In this document: piece by piece, positions 31,711 through 39,899 of the stretch
How the letters are laid out: each line of letters starts with the position of its first letter
Numbering within the stretch: the stretch's first letter is position 1
NCBI RefSeq assembly: GCF_002024505.1
Contig: NZ_CP019402.1
Span: 3,720,001-3,784,000 of the forward strand
Direction of reading: 5' to 3'
DNA length: 64,000 bases
From: Plantibacter flavus
GTDB lineage: Bacteria; Actinomycetota; Actinomycetes; Actinomycetales; Microbacteriaceae
The notes under the pieces: model-generated
What the model saw: only the letters and a program-made list of their open reading frames with translations
What the model was told of the DNA's origin: nothing
Database searches by the model: none
Translations under genes and position numbers: made by a program

Positions 31711-32748
31711 TCAGGCGGCTGGCAGCGCAGCACCCCGCAGCGGGACGGCGCGACGCCAGGTGGCCATCCGCCAGACCCACTCGACCGGCCCGTAGCGGTA
31801 GTGCCGCAGCCAGAGGCGACTGAGCACCGACTGCACCGCGATGAGCACGAGTGCTCCGACGCTCACCGCGGCCAGGTCGTCGATCTGCCGGAAGGGGACG
31901 AGCAGCCCGACGACGACGAACACGGCGCTCGCGGCGAGGTAGTTGGTGAGCGCCATGCGGCCGAGGGGTTCGAAGACGGCTGCGAGGACTCGACGCACCG
32001 GTGTCTGCCAGAGCAACGCGAATCCGGTGACGTACACGACGGCCAGGATCCCGCCCGCGATCCCACCGGCGTTCGTGAACCGTGGGTCGCCGGGCTCGGT
32101 GGTCTGCCACACGATGGCCGGGACGGCGAGGGCCGTCGCCACGAGGAAGGTGATCCACACGGGCCGTCCGCCGGTGTCGAGCACCTTCGGCAAGCCGTAC
32201 GCCGCCGCCCCCGCACCGGCGAGGAACAGTCCGGGCAGGGTGGTGAGGCCACCACCGGTGACCGCATACGCGGCGACGGTGAGCACGACGCCGGACCAGA
32301 GCAACGCCCAGCGCGGCAACCACAGCATGAGGGGGAGCATGAGGATCCCGCAGATCGCGTACTCGCGGAGGATCTCCCCCGGGTAGAGGAACCCGTGCGC
32401 GATCCCGATGAGGAGGAGTGTTCCGAGACGCAGCAGCATCGGGACGAGCGCGCCGGTGCCGCGGCGGCGGGCGGACTGGATCACCAGCATTGCACTCAGC
32501 CCGAAGAGGAAGGCGAAGATGGGGACGAACCGCGTCTGCACCGCGAACTCGAGCACGGTGTCCATGAGCGTCGACTGTCGTCGGTCGAACGGGATGTCGC
32601 TGCCGAGCCGTGTGATGTCGGGGACGTTGACGAAGAGGATCCCGACGAGCGCGAACCCACGGAGGGCGTCGATGAGGTGCCACCGACGCGATGAGGCGTC
32701 GTCGGTGGACGGGATCGGCGGCGCGGAGGAAATGTTGACCTGAGACAT
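31711..32748 (-). CDS. DUF418/YeiB-like membrane protein
   Basis: 345 aa with about nine to ten transmembrane helices. The N-terminal signature RWHLIDALRGFALVGILFVN is diagnostic for this family, as are IFAFLFGLSAMLVIQSARRR, GPVEWVWRMATW near the C-terminus and GRMALTNYLAASAVF. Distantly related to acyltransferase-3 proteins; role unknown. Monocistronic. Confidence 0.87.
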   Translation of the reverse strand: MSQVNISSAPPIPSTDDASSRRWHLIDALRGFALVGILFVNVPDITRLGSDIPFDRRQSTLMDTVLEFAVQTRFVPIFAFLFGLSAMLVIQSARRRGTGALVPMLLRLGTLLLIGIAHGFLYPGEILREYAICGILMLPLMLWLPRWALLWSGVVLTVAAYAVTGGGLTTLPGLFLAGAGAAAYGLPKVLDTGGRPVWITFLVATALAVPAIVWQTTEPGDPRFTNAGGIAGGILAVVYVTGFALLWQTPVRRVLAAVFEPLGRMALTNYLAASAVFVVVGLLVPFRQIDDLAAVSVGALVLIAVQSVLSRLWLRHYRYGPVEWVWRMATWRRAVPLRGAALPAA

Positions 32749-32828
32749 ATATCACCAGTTCAGCAGCTGTGGTGGGGCACCGCATGCACCCACGGGATGA
32801 CGTCCTGCCACCCGGGATGGAGATCGCC

Positions 32829-33071
32829 TCAGGCGGCCGGGGCCTTCGGGCAGTGCAGCTGCGTGCGCGGGCCGGTCGTGCGGTCGACGATGTGCTCGGA
32901 CATGGCGTGGCCGCAGATCGGGCACCCCGACTGCGCGGCCGGCGGCAACGGCTCCTCGTTGTAGGGACCGAGGGGCGGCGGTCCGAGCACCTTCCACATG
33001 CGGCCGTTCACCCAGCCGTACAGACCACCGGCCTCGCGCACGGACTCCCGGAAGGATCGTTTCTCGCTCAT
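32829..33071 (-). CDS. Small zinc-ribbon-like protein
   Basis: 80 aa from ATG 33071. The C-terminal half has GCPICGHAMSEH and LHCPKA, giving three Cys plus two His for a zinc ribbon. The rest (REAGGLYGWVNGRMWKVLGP) is unfamiliar. It shares a 38-bp divergent promoter region, with a palindrome, with the OhrR-like regulator and so may be its target. Confidence 0.65.
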   Translation of the reverse strand: MSEKRSFRESVREAGGLYGWVNGRMWKVLGPPPLGPYNEEPLPPAAQSGCPICGHAMSEHIVDRTTGPRTQLHCPKAPAA

Positions 33072-33073
33072 AT

Positions 33074-33091
33074 TGATGAGTGTACTAATCA
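33074..33091. promoter_or_regulatory. MarR/OhrR operator-like palindrome
   Basis: TGATGAGTGTACTAATCA: seven of nine positions pair. It is AT-rich against a GC-rich background, between the divergent starts at 33071 and 33110. Candidate site for the regulator encoded to its right. Confidence 0.55.
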
Positions 33092-33109
33092 TTTGGGTAC
33101 GATGGGACC

Positions 33110-33601
33110 GTGACCGCCAACAAATCCACCACCGTCGCCACGGCCGACGATCTGCTCCAGCTCGAGAACCAGGTCTGCTTCGCGCTCGCCGTCGCGTCGC
33201 GCAGCGTCATCTCGCTCTACCGACCGATCCTCGAACCACTCGGTCTCACCCATCCGCAGTACCTCGTGATGCTCGCGCTCTGGCAGCACAGCCCGCGCTC
33301 GGTCAAGGACCTCGGCGGGGCACTGCAGCTCGAGCCGGCGACGTTGTCCCCGCTCCTCAAGCGCCTCGAGACCGCAGGGCTCGTCCGACGCGACCGCAGC
33401 CGACTCGACGAGCGCGTCCTCGACGTCTCGCTCACCAGCGCCGGCCGTGAGCTCCGCACCCAGGCGGAGGCCATCCCACACCGGGTCATGAACGAGCTCC
33501 GCATGGACGCCGAGCACCTCACCCAGCTCCGCGAGATGCTCCACGCGGTGATCGGGGCGGCCACCACCGCGCCCGCCGTCACGGGTGCCGACCCGCTCTG
33601 A
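33110..33601 (+). CDS. OhrR-like MarR-family peroxide regulator
   Basis: 163 aa from GTG 33110. The start LENQVCFALAVASRSVISLY with Cys23 and then YRPILEPLGLTHPQYLVMLA matches OhrR, whose N-terminal Cys senses organic hydroperoxides. The winged helix (LGGALQLEPATLSPLLKRLE, LVRRDRSRLDERVLDVSL) is typical. No ohr/osmC gene is adjacent; the divergent zinc-ribbon gene is the nearest candidate target. Confidence 0.83.
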   Translation: MTANKSTTVATADDLLQLENQVCFALAVASRSVISLYRPILEPLGLTHPQYLVMLALWQHSPRSVKDLGGALQLEPATLSPLLKRLETAGLVRRDRSRLDERVLDVSLTSAGRELRTQAEAIPHRVMNELRMDAEHLTQLREMLHAVIGAATTAPAVTGADPL

Positions 33602-33628
33602 TCGAGATCCCGGCGCCCGGCGAGGTCG

Positions 33629-35011
33629 TCAGGCCTGCGACGAGGTCGTCGTCTCCGGTGCGGTCGCGGTCCGCGGGTTCCGGATGCCGACGAACGACAC
33701 CACGCCACCGACGAACATGAACACGGCGGTCGCCAGGACCACCCGCGGGAACCCGTCGACGCCGAGCGCGCCACCGGCGATGATGCCGACCAGGGCGATC
33801 GACACGAGGCCCGCCACGCGCGACACCGCGTTGTTGACCGCCGATCCGATGCCCGCATGGGCCGGGTCGATCGATCCGAGGATGCCCGCGGTGAGCGGCG
33901 CGACCGTGATCGCGAGGCCGAGACCGACGAGCAGGATGCCTGGGAACAGCTGCACCCAGTAGTTCAGATCCTGCTGCGCACCCATCATCAGGAGGAAGCC
34001 GACGCCGGCGATGATCGGTCCGACCGTCATGAACAGCCGCGGTCCGTGCTTGCCGGCCAGCTTGCCGAACCACGACGACAACGCGAGCATGACGAGCGTC
34101 GGCGGCAGCGTCGCGATGCCCGCCAGCGTGGCGCTGAAGCCCGCCGTCTGCTGGATGAAGACCGCGATGGCGAAGAAGCCGAGCGAGAGGGCACCGTAGA
34201 TGAAGACGGTCGCGATGTTGCCGTAGCCGAAGTTCCGCACGCGGAAGAGCGACAGCGGCAGCATCGGGTCGGGGTGGCGGCGCTCCCACCAGAGGAATGC
34301 GACGAACGACACGACCCCGCCGATGAGCGGCACGAGCAGCATCGGGCTCGACCAGCTGTAGCGCTCCTGCTCGATGAGCGCGAAGACAGGGCCGCCGAGC
34401 CCGACGGCGCCGAGCACCGCGCCGACCACGTCGATGCGGGGACGGTGCTCCGGCTCGGGTACGCGATCGGTGCGCATCATGAGCCACAGGGTCACGAGGA
34501 TCGGAACGATGTTGATGGCGAAGATGAGGCGCCAGGACAGCGTGTCGACGAGCACGCCGCCGAGCAGCGGGCCGGTGATGCCCGCGGCTCCCGTCCACGC
34601 CGTCCAGGTGCCGATCGCCTTGCCCTGCGCGACGCCGCTGAAGGTCGAGATGATGATGGCGAGCGAGCTCGGGACGAGCAACGCGGCGGCACCACCCTGC
34701 AGCAGCCGCGCGATGATGAGCACCTCGGCGGTCGGTGCGACCGCGCACAGGATCGAGGTGACGCCGAAGCCGATGAGCCCGATGCGGAGGATGCGGATGC
34801 GCCCGAACGCGTCGGAGAGCGAGCCCGCGAGCAGGATGAGCGACCCGAGGGTGATCAGGTAGGCGTCGACCACCCACTGCTGCACGATGAGCCCACCGCC
34901 GAGTTCCTCGGTCATCGCAGGGAGCGCGACGTTCACGACCGAGCCGTCGAGGAACGCCACGAACGAGGAGAGGATCGCGATCGTGAGCACGAGGCGCTGC
35001 TGGCGGGTCAT
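33629..35011 (-). CDS. MFS multidrug exporter (DHA2, 14-helix type)
   Basis: 460 aa from ATG 35011. DHA2 features: SFVAFLDGSVVNVALPAM (motif D1), WVVDAYLITLGSLILLAGSL, DAFGRIRILRIG (motif A) and GPLLGGVLVD (motif C). Fourteen helices fit the EmrB/QacA group, which exports drugs using protons. It is convergent with the OhrR gene with a 27-bp gap. No regulator of its own is next to it. Confidence 0.92.
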   Translation of the reverse strand: MTRQQRLVLTIAILSSFVAFLDGSVVNVALPAMTEELGGGLIVQQWVVDAYLITLGSLILLAGSLSDAFGRIRILRIGLIGFGVTSILCAVAPTAEVLIIARLLQGGAAALLVPSSLAIIISTFSGVAQGKAIGTWTAWTGAAGITGPLLGGVLVDTLSWRLIFAINIVPILVTLWLMMRTDRVPEPEHRPRIDVVGAVLGAVGLGGPVFALIEQERYSWSSPMLLVPLIGGVVSFVAFLWWERRHPDPMLPLSLFRVRNFGYGNIATVFIYGALSLGFFAIAVFIQQTAGFSATLAGIATLPPTLVMLALSSWFGKLAGKHGPRLFMTVGPIIAGVGFLLMMGAQQDLNYWVQLFPGILLVGLGLAITVAPLTAGILGSIDPAHAGIGSAVNNAVSRVAGLVSIALVGIIAGGALGVDGFPRVVLATAVFMFVGGVVSFVGIRNPRTATAPETTTSSQA

Positions 35012-35152
35012 GGGTTCAGGGTAGCCCGCGGACCGACGTGTCGAGCGCGATCCCGAGGAGGCTCGACAGGCGTCGGAACACCGTCGACGACCGACGCCCG
35101 ACGCCACGTCCTTCCCAGCCGACGCCCGTTCCGCGTTCATAGACTGGAGCCC

Positions 35153-36424
35153 ATGGACGACCTGTGGTGGCTCCCCTCGCTCATCGTGTTCGGCGGCGTC
35201 GGCATCATCGTCTGGTTGCTCGTCACCCTGCTGCGTCGGCGCCATCCGAAGACCCCCGTCGCCTCCATCGACGACCTCCACCGCCGCGCGGGCATCGCCC
35301 TCGTCCGCACCGACGACGCCGTCCGCGAGGCCGAGGACGAGGTCGGATTCGCCGAAGCGGAGTTCGGACGTGAAGCTGCCCGCGGGTATGCCGCCGACGT
35401 CGCCTCGGCGCGCTCGGCCCTCGGGGAGGCGTTCCGGCTCCGCCAGTCGCTCGAGGACGAGATCGCCGACACGGAGGCGCAGCGTCGCGCCTGGAACGAG
35501 CGGATCATCAGCGTCTGCGAGGACGTCGAACGCACCCTGAGCGCCCGACTGCGCGGCTTCGACGAGCGCCGTGGAGCGGAGCGTTCGGCCCCCGACCTCC
35601 TCGACCAGCTCGAGCGACGCATCGACCGCGCGCGCGAACGACTCACCACCACCGGCCTCGCGATCGCCTCCGCGGCCGAGCGCTATGCGGCGAGCGCCGT
35701 CGAGGACGCCCGGGTACTTCGCCGGACCGCGCAGGACACGGTCGACCAGGCGACCGACGATGCGACGACGACGAAGGATCGGATCGACACCGGCCGACCG
35801 GCCGCCGCGGCACTGCACGCCCTGGGGCGCGAGCTGCAGCAGGCGGAGGACCGGTTGGACGCCGTCGAGCGTTCGCTCGCGGGCATCGCCGCAGCGGAGA
35901 CCGAACTCGCCGCAGCGGGGCGTGAGCTCCGCACGGTGATCGCCGAAGCGGAGGCGTTGGGTGCGACGGTGGAACGCGCGGAGACGGCCGCCGTCATCGC
36001 GACCGCCGTCGAGCGGGCGAACCGCGCACTTCTGGAGGCGGAGTCGACCACATCCCCGGACGGCGACCGCGTCCTGCCCGATCCGATGCGACGTCTCGAG
36101 GTGGTTCGCGCAGCCGACATCGACCTCGACGCAGCTCTCGCGACCGCCCGCAGCACGCAGCAACGTCTCGACAACGCACGCGAGGCGATGCGCGGGGCGT
36201 TGTTCACCGCGGACAGCAACATCCGCGTCGCCGTCGACGTGATCTCCGCGCACCGAGGCAGGGTCGGTGCCGACGCGAGGACCCGCCTCGCCGAGGCACA
36301 GCGGCAGCTCGCACTCGCGGAGGCGGCAGCGGTCGACGATCCGGTCGAGGCGCTCGACGCCGCCCGTCGGGCCTCTCGGATCGCCCAGGACGCGGACGCG
36401 CTGGCGCGATACGACGTCGGGTGA
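35153..36424 (+). CDS. Membrane-anchored coiled-coil protein
   Basis: 423 aa. One N-terminal transmembrane helix (LPSLIVFGGVGIIVWLLVTL) is followed by about 390 residues of Ala/Glu/Arg-rich helix with heptad character. It resembles the C-terminal coiled-coil part of actinobacterial TPM-domain proteins (LAEAQRQLALAEAAAVDDPV; DALARYDVG-like end). Possibly structural or scaffold role at the membrane. Monocistronic. Confidence 0.75.
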   Translation: MDDLWWLPSLIVFGGVGIIVWLLVTLLRRRHPKTPVASIDDLHRRAGIALVRTDDAVREAEDEVGFAEAEFGREAARGYAADVASARSALGEAFRLRQSLEDEIADTEAQRRAWNERIISVCEDVERTLSARLRGFDERRGAERSAPDLLDQLERRIDRARERLTTTGLAIASAAERYAASAVEDARVLRRTAQDTVDQATDDATTTKDRIDTGRPAAAALHALGRELQQAEDRLDAVERSLAGIAAAETELAAAGRELRTVIAEAEALGATVERAETAAVIATAVERANRALLEAESTTSPDGDRVLPDPMRRLEVVRAADIDLDAALATARSTQQRLDNAREAMRGALFTADSNIRVAVDVISAHRGRVGADARTRLAEAQRQLALAEAAAVDDPVEALDAARRASRIAQDADALARYDVG

Positions 36425-36462
36425 CCCTCGCGACGTGCCGAGCCTGGCCGTTCACGCCTCAT

Positions 36463-36480
36463 TCATGTTCTAGAATATGA
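36463..36480. promoter_or_regulatory. AT-rich palindrome upstream of a 75-aa ORF
   Basis: TCATGTTCTAGAATATGA pairs at eight of nine positions. It lies 66 bp before the GTG at 36546 and includes TAGAAT, a possible -10. Candidate operator/promoter. Confidence 0.45.
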
Positions 36481-36545
36481 GTATCGCTGTCGTGAGGCGG
36501 GCCCACCGGATCGCGCAGTCTCCAATCGACCCCTGAGAGGATCCC

Positions 36546-36773
36546 GTGCCCAGCTCGTCCGCGCGCCAGCCGCTCTCCCCGTCCCCGATCTTCACGACGC
36601 TCACCCACGGGTTCGACGCGCGGGTGACGTCCTCTCCTCCCGAGCAGACCCGCCTGGCCGGAGCGACGACCGAGCACGGGTCGCCGCTCCCCTCACCCGA
36701 CTGCCCGATCTTCGACCAGCTCGCCGGGCGACGCCTCGCCCGCCGCCGCAGCAACTTCATCCACCCCGCCTGA
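36546..36773 (+). CDS. Small Pro/Ser/Arg-rich hypothetical protein
   Basis: 75 aa from GTG 36546, with GAGAGGA four bases upstream. Composition is low-complexity (SSSARQPLSPSPIFTTLTHG; ending RRLARRRSNFIHPA). No family is recognised. The good ribosome site and the upstream palindrome support it; composition does not exclude a shadow. Confidence 0.45.
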   Translation: MPSSSARQPLSPSPIFTTLTHGFDARVTSSPPEQTRLAGATTEHGSPLPSPDCPIFDQLAGRRLARRRSNFIHPA

Positions 36774-36778
36774 CCCCA

Positions 36779-36802
36779 CCCTTCGACAAGCTCAGGGACC
36801 GC
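36779..36802. repeat. Dispersed 24-bp repeat
   Basis: CCCTTCGACAAGCTCAGGGA type copy just after the 75-aa ORF, with a partial copy (CCAGGGACCGG) downstream. Confidence 0.8.
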
Positions 36803-36849
36803 AAGAGGCGCGTCCAGGGACCGGAGGTGCGGAGCGCCGCAGTCTAGGG

Positions 36850-36897
36850 ATGATCGCCCGTCCGTGCTGCGCGTTTACGTTTCATCTCGAACGGTGA
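36850..36897 (+). CDS. Cys-Cys leader ORF upstream of the MetQ-like operon
   Basis: 15 codons, MIARPCCAFTFHLER, ending 96 bp before metQ. Adjacent Cys codons (TGC TGC) at positions 6-7 would make ribosome progress depend on cysteinyl-tRNA. Cys-rich short upstream ORFs acting as cysteine-responsive attenuators are known in mycobacteria. AGGG abuts the ATG, so it is either poorly initiated or leaderless. Short inverted repeats (GTGCA/TGCAC) lie downstream. Regulatory role is inferred. Confidence 0.4.
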   Translation: MIARPCCAFTFHLER

Positions 36898-36993
36898 CGG
36901 TCCGCGGTAACGCAACGGGCGTCCCTCCGCGTGCCTGTGGAGACTGGCTCCGTGCACGCACCAGTGCACCCACAGACAGAGCCGAGGACCATC

Positions 36994-37974
36994 ATGAGTG
37001 AGCACACGGGACCAGAACCGAGCGAATTGCGGGCGTCGATCGCCTCCGGCAAACGGAAGCGCCGGAACCTGCTGATCGGCGGTGTCGCGGTCGTCGCCGT
37101 CGCCGCGATCGCCGTCGTCGTCTCGGTCGTCGTCGGTGGCCAGAACGGGACCGCCGACGCGGCGACCGGTTCCGGCGCACCCGCCGAGCGTCTCAGCGTG
37201 AAGATCGCGGTGTCCGAGGACACGCAGTTCCAGGACGCCGTCAAGGAGGTCGCCGCCGAGAAGGGCCTCGACGTCGAGTGGGTGAACGTGAAGGACTGGG
37301 TCCTGCCCAACACCGAACTCGTCGCCGGCACCGTCGACGCGAACGCCTTCCAGCACATCCTCTACCTCTCGGCCTTCAACGCAGAGAACGACGCCGACCT
37401 GACGCCGGTGTTCTCGACCGTCATCACGCAGTGGGGGATCTTCTCGAAGACGCTCACCGACGTCGAGGACCTCGCCGACGGCGCGCGCATCGCGATCCCG
37501 GACGACCCGTCCAACGGCGGTCGTGCCCTGAACATCCTGGCTGCGGCCGGACTCATCGAGATCGCAGCGGACGCGGGGAACTTCCCGACGGTCGAGGACG
37601 TCACCGCGAACGACAAGAACCTCCAGTTCGTGCCGCTGCCGGCGACGAGCATCCCGCAGCAGTTCGACGACCCGTCGCTCGCAGCCGTCGTCGTCGGGAC
37701 CTCCTACTTCGACCCGAGCCAGGGCATCACGAAGGACGACGCGCTCTTCCTCGACGACTCGCTCTCCGAGAAGAACCTGCCCTACGTCAACGTCATCGCC
37801 ACCCGCGACGAGGACAAGGACAACCCGGCCTGGAAGATCCTCGAGGACACCTACGCCGACCCGCGCGTCGCCGAGGCGCTCGACGACGAGTTCGCCGGGA
37901 ACTCGATCCTCGTGAAGGTTCCGGTGAAGGACCTCCGCGACAAGCTCGCCGAGCTCCAAGCCGAAGCCGAGTAG
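36994..37974 (+). CDS. MetQ/NlpA-type binding protein, membrane-anchored, sulfur-free
   Basis: 326 aa from ATG 36994 (GAGGA upstream). An N-terminal transmembrane helix (NLLIGGVAVVAVAAIAVVVS) precedes an NlpA domain: LSVKIAVSED, GLDVEWVNVKDWVLPNTELV, DANAFQHILYL, RIAIPDDPSNGGRALNIL. It binds methionine or a related compound for the MetNI importer. MetQ proteins are normally lipoproteins, but there is no lipobox; indeed there is no Cys at all and no Met after the first residue. The missing lipid anchor is replaced by the helix. Confidence 0.87.
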   Translation: MSEHTGPEPSELRASIASGKRKRRNLLIGGVAVVAVAAIAVVVSVVVGGQNGTADAATGSGAPAERLSVKIAVSEDTQFQDAVKEVAAEKGLDVEWVNVKDWVLPNTELVAGTVDANAFQHILYLSAFNAENDADLTPVFSTVITQWGIFSKTLTDVEDLADGARIAIPDDPSNGGRALNILAAAGLIEIAADAGNFPTVEDVTANDKNLQFVPLPATSIPQQFDDPSLAAVVVGTSYFDPSQGITKDDALFLDDSLSEKNLPYVNVIATRDEDKDNPAWKILEDTYADPRVAEALDDEFAGNSILVKVPVKDLRDKLAELQAEAE

Positions 37975-38074
37975 GACGACGGCGGCCGGTCATCGCCTCC
38001 CGCGATGACCGGCCGCCACCACGCAGTGGCCGTCCGGGGTCTCCCGGACGGCCCTCCCGCGAGAGGAGCAGGTG

Positions 38075-39241
38075 ATGAACACAGCAATCGTCTTCGAGGA
38101 CGTCAGCAAGACGTTCGAGGTGAAGGGCCGCGCCTTCGAGGCGCTGCGGAACGTCGACCTGACGGTCGAGCGGGGCGAGATCTTCGGCATCGTCGGGTAC
38201 TCCGGCGCCGGGAAGTCGACGCTCCTGCGCACCGTCAACGCCCTCGAGCGGCCGACGAGCGGGCGGGTGGTCGTCGAGGGCCTCGAGATCTCCGCGCTCG
38301 CCGGGCAGGCGCTGTACGCCGCGCGTCAACGGATCGGCATGATCTTCCAGCAGTTCAACCTCCTGGAGTCTCGGACCGTCTACAAGAACATCGCCTACCC
38401 GCTCAAACTCGCGAAGGTGCCGGACGCCGAGATCCTCGACCGCGTCGAAGAACTGCTCGCGTTCGTCGGGCTGAGCGACAAGGCGCTCGCCTACCCGTCG
38501 CAGCTCTCCGGTGGGCAGAAGCAGCGGGTCGGCATCGCCCGCGCCCTCGCCACCCGCCCGGAGATCCTCATCTCCGACGAGGCCACCAGCGCCCTCGACC
38601 CGCAGACGACCGGCGAGGTCCTCGAACTCCTTCGGCGGGTGAACGAGGAGTACGGCGTCACGATCCTGCTCGTCACCCACGAGATCGACGTCATCCGCGA
38701 ACTCGCCGATCGGGTCGCCGTCATGGAGGACGGCGAGGTGGTGGAGCAGGGCAGCGTGTACGAGGTGTTCTCGGCGCCACGCACCGCGACAGCGCGACGC
38801 TTCGTCTCGTCGGTGCTCCACCACATCCCCTCCGAGGAGGTGCTCGCGAAGATCCGAGCCGTGCACCACGGGCGCCTCGTCCAGCTGCACGTCGAGGACC
38901 GCGACACCAACCACCCGTTCCTCTCGCGGGTCGCCCGCGACAACGACATCGACTTCAACGTCGTGTTCGGCGGCGTCGACGAACTGCAGGGGCGACTGTT
39001 CGGCAGTCTCACGGTCGAGCTGCTCGGACCGGACGACCGCGTGGACGCCGCCATCGCGGGGCTCCGCGCCACGGCGACCGTCACCGCGATCGACCCTGCC
39101 CCGACCGCGCCGGTCCCTGAGCCTGCACCGGTCTCTGAGTCCACGCCGGTCCCTGAGCTTGCTTCGGTCCCTGAGCCTGTCGAAGGGTATGAACCGCTCG
39201 CCGAGGACCCCGACACCCTGAAGGAGCACACCCATGCGTGA
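38075..39241 (+). CDS. metN: MetN-type ABC transporter ATPase with repeat-derived tail
   Basis: 388 aa (ATG 38075; GTG 38072 also possible). Walker A GYSGAGKST, Q-loop FQQFNLLESRT, signature LSGGQKQRV, Walker B ILISDEATSALD, H-loop THEID. The C-terminal NIL domain (about 265-340) allows methionine-type feedback. The last 50 residues are a Pro/Glu-rich tail (PVPEPAPVSESTPVPEL) that translates the dispersed repeat 39113-39187, not part of the fold. No Cys, two internal Met. Next gene overlaps by 8 bp. Confidence 0.92.
   Translation: MNTAIVFEDVSKTFEVKGRAFEALRNVDLTVERGEIFGIVGYSGAGKSTLLRTVNALERPTSGRVVVEGLEISALAGQALYAARQRIGMIFQQFNLLESRTVYKNIAYPLKLAKVPDAEILDRVEELLAFVGLSDKALAYPSQLSGGQKQRVGIARALATRPEILISDEATSALDPQTTGEVLELLRRVNEEYGVTILLVTHEIDVIRELADRVAVMEDGEVVEQGSVYEVFSAPRTATARRFVSSVLHHIPSEEVLAKIRAVHHGRLVQLHVEDRDTNHPFLSRVARDNDIDFNVVFGGVDELQGRLFGSLTVELLGPDDRVDAAIAGLRATATVTAIDPAPTAPVPEPAPVSESTPVPELASVPEPVEGYEPLAEDPDTLKEHTHA
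39113..39187 (-). repeat. Tandem dispersed repeats inside metN
   Basis: Four tandem units of the GGTCCCTGAGC type, the last a full copy (39165-39187, GGTCCCTGAGCCTGTCGAAG), in frame and encoding the Pro-Glu tail of MetN. Confidence 0.85.
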
Positions 39242-39899
39242 CTTCGATCCCGACGCGTTCTTCCCGCGTCTCCTCAAGGCCATCGGGGAGACCGGCCTCA
39301 TGGTCTCCGTGTCCTTCGCCGTCGCGACGGTCATCGGGATCCTGCTGGGCCTCCTGCTCTACGCGAGCCGGCCCGGCAACCTCCTGCAGAACCGCGTCGT
39401 GTTCGGCGTCCTGAACGTCATCATCAACGTCATCCGACCGGTACCGTTCCTCATCGTCGCGATCGCGCTCATCCCGCTCACGCGGCTCGTGTTCGGCACC
39501 GGCCTCGGACCGCTTCCGGCGACGATCCCGCTCATCCTCGTCGCGAGCGTCGCCATCGGGCGCGTCTCCGAGTCGAACCTCGTCGCCGTCTCACCGGGCG
39601 CCATCGAGGCCGGCGCAGCCATGGGTGCGAGCCCCGTGCGGGTGCTGTTCACGATCGTCGTGCCCGAAGCGCTCGGCCCGCTCATCCTCGGGCTGACGTA
39701 CATCCTCGTCGCCCTCGTCGATGCGACGGCCGTGGCCGGGGTGCTCGGCGGCGGCGGCCTCGGTGACCTCGCCATGACCTACGGCTACCAACGGTTCGAC
39801 TGGATCGTCGTCGGACTCGTGGTGGTCACGCTCGTCCTGCTCGTGCAGCTCGCCCAGTTGCTCGGCAACGTGCTGGCGAAGCGGGTGCTGCACCGATGA
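39234..39899 (+). CDS. metI: MetI-type ABC transporter permease
   Basis: 221 aa with about five transmembrane helices. The EAA-like loop for ATPase contact is EAGAAMGASPVRVLFTIVVP; VIRPVPFLIVAIALIPLTRL and GGGGLGDLAMTYGYQRFDW are MetI hallmarks. It overlaps metN and the following monooxygenase gene (ATGA), so import and oxidation genes are translated together. No Cys. Confidence 0.93.
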   Translation: MRDFDPDAFFPRLLKAIGETGLMVSVSFAVATVIGILLGLLLYASRPGNLLQNRVVFGVLNVIINVIRPVPFLIVAIALIPLTRLVFGTGLGPLPATIPLILVASVAIGRVSESNLVAVSPGAIEAGAAMGASPVRVLFTIVVPEALGPLILGLTYILVALVDATAVAGVLGGGGLGDLAMTYGYQRFDWIVVGLVVVTLVLLVQLAQLLGNVLAKRVLHR

